In this document: one piece after another, positions 14,201-14,858 of the stretch | Position numbering within the stretch: position 1 is the stretch's first letter | Layout: the number at the start of each line of letters is the position of its first letter | NCBI GenBank assembly: GCA_937916195.1 | Contig: CALFTO010000059.1 | Location: 1 to 14,858, forward strand | DNA: 14,858 bases | Source of the DNA: an uncultured Clostridia bacterium | GTDB taxonomy: Bacteria; Bacillota; Clostridia; Oscillospirales; Acutalibacteraceae | Reading direction: 5' to 3' | Notes under the pieces: generated by a model | Told to the model about the DNA's origin: nothing | Database searches by the model: none | The model's input: only the letters and a program-made list of their open reading frames with translations | Position numbers and translations under genes: made by a program

Positions 14201-14239
14201 AGTTGTATGACAACACAAGCAAGATGTCAAACAACTATT
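14198..14239. promoter_or_regulatory. Tandem inverted operator at the ilvC transcription start
   Basis: A large dyad. AATAGTTGT (14198-14206) pairs with ACAACTATT (14231-14239), and inside it TGACA (14208-14212) pairs with TGTCA (14225-14229). Each arm is itself an 11-bp FadR-type site: TTGTATGACAA (14203-14213), which fits TnGTnnnACnA perfectly, and on the opposite strand TTGTTTGACAT (14234-14224), with one mismatch. Their centres are 21 bp apart, two helical turns. Because transcription should begin near 14207, inside the left arm, an RNA hairpin would be incomplete, so a DNA-level operator is favoured. Confidence 0.6.
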
Positions 14240-14262
14240 TTTTATATTTAGGAGATTTTATT

Positions 14263-14858
14263 ATGTCACAGCAAAGAATGTTCTATCAAGAAGATTGTAA
14301 TTTAGGTTTATTAGACGGCAAGACCATTGCTGTTATCGGTTACGGTAGCCAAGGTCACGCTCATGCACTTAACGCTAAAGAGTCTGGCTGTAATGTTATT
14401 ATTGGTCTTTACGAGGGCAGTAAGTCTTGGGCAAAGGCTGAAAAGCAGGGCTTTGAAGTTTATACAGCAGCAGAAGCAGCAAAGAAAGCTGACATCATTA
14501 TGATTCTTATTAATGACGAATTACAGGCTGATATGTATAAAAAGGATATTGAGCCAAACCTTAAGGACGGCGATATGCTTATGTTCGCTCACGGTTTCAA
14601 TGTTCATTTTGGTTGTATTACTCCCCCATCATTCGTTGACGTTACTATGATTGCTCCAAAGGGACCCGGTCACACAGTTCGTTCAGAATATCAGGCAGGC
14701 AAAGGTGTTCCTTGTCTTGTTGCTGTTCATCAGGACGCAACCGGTAAGGCTCTTGACAAGGCTCTTGCATATGCACTTGCTATCGGTGGTGCTCGCGCAG
14801 GTGTTCTTGAAACAGATTTCAGAACAGAAACAGAAACAGACCTTTTCGGTGAACAGGC
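14263..14858 (+). CDS. ilvC: Ketol-acid reductoisomerase, 5' part (runs off the window)
   Basis: The first 198 residues are visible; the frame is open to the window end. The enzyme isomerises and reduces 2-acetolactate and 2-aceto-2-hydroxybutyrate to the dihydroxy acids used by IlvD, with Mg2+ and NAD(P)H. Visible: the Rossmann motif GYGSQGHA (26-33), the cofactor-specificity loop GLYEGSKSW (48-56, the two serines suggest NADPH), catalytic His110 in FAHGFN, APKGPGHTVR (131-140), and Mg ligands Asp193 and Glu197 in ETDLFGEQ. The loop has Tyr50 where Arg is common, which might loosen coenzyme preference (low confidence). ATG 14263 has GGAG (14251-14254) 8 nt upstream. A consensus promoter with overlapping operators lies just before it. 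Confidence 0.97.
   Translation, partial: MSQQRMFYQEDCNLGLLDGKTIAVIGYGSQGHAHALNAKESGCNVIIGLYEGSKSWAKAEKQGFEVYTAAEAAKKADIIMILINDELQADMYKKDIEPNLKDGDMLMFAHGFNVHFGCITPPSFVDVTMIAPKGPGHTVRSEYQAGKGVPCLVAVHQDATGKALDKALAYALAIGGARAGVLETDFRTETETDLFGEQ

Noticed and set aside
14207..14262. Attenuator or T-box in the ilvC leader
   Set aside because: The hairpin plus T-run (14198-14243) looks like a terminator, but the predicted transcript starts inside its left arm. The leader is about 56 nt, with no T-box sequence and no branched-chain-rich leader peptide. A DNA operator explains it better.

Overview
The window looks like a chromosomal segment from a spore-forming member of the Bacillota, class Clostridia. 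Oscillospirales/Ruminococcaceae-like is my best guess. The reasons are low GC content, strong GGAGG ribosome binding sites, near-consensus TTGACA/TATAAT promoters, a spoVAE gene, a sigma-H-like factor, and the pair of TIGR03960 and TIGR03936 radical-SAM family genes. I see no phage, transposase, CRISPR, tRNA or rRNA genes. Nothing is longer than about 215 nt without a gene.

Left part (1-4000). rpsT (S20) and a 59-residue single-span membrane protein each sit on the + strand with their own terminator. The small protein has a perfect-consensus promoter. On the - strand follow a solitary spoVAE, a small zinc-ribbon protein and a stand-alone sigma-H-like sigma factor starting at a TTG codon. Then comes a phosphoglucomutase/phosphomannomutase, followed two bases later by a 31-residue hydrophobic peptide gene and a terminator.

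Middle (4000-13250). A YifB/ComM-type AAA+ ATPase is on the + strand and converges on a long - strand gene train. In transcription order that train is ilvD, a NERD-domain membrane protein, a LytM/M23 peptidase, an M50 intramembrane protease (a SpoIVFA/SpoIVFB-like pair), a B12-binding radical SAM protein, its DUF2344 partner, and an MFS transporter. Gaps are 3 nt (ilvD/NERD and DUF2344/MFS), 49 nt (NERD/M23) and 54 nt (M50/rSAM); M23/M50 and rSAM/DUF2344 overlap. An internal promoter lies before the radical SAM gene.

Right end (13250-14858). A GntR/FadR-family regulator sits between divergent ilvD and downstream co-oriented ilvC, which runs off the window. Two FadR-type operator-like sites (TnGTnnnACnA), 21 bp apart, overlap the ilvC transcription start. 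A weaker copy lies inside the ilvD promoter, and a half-site overlaps the regulator's own -10. I infer a local branched-chain amino acid regulon controlled by this regulator instead of a T-box or attenuator. A 57-bp three-hairpin palindromic element lies in the ilvD leader. This ilvD-gntR-ilvC control unit is the most interesting candidate here. The rest is mostly ordinary core genome with a few unusual small genes and an unusual gene order.
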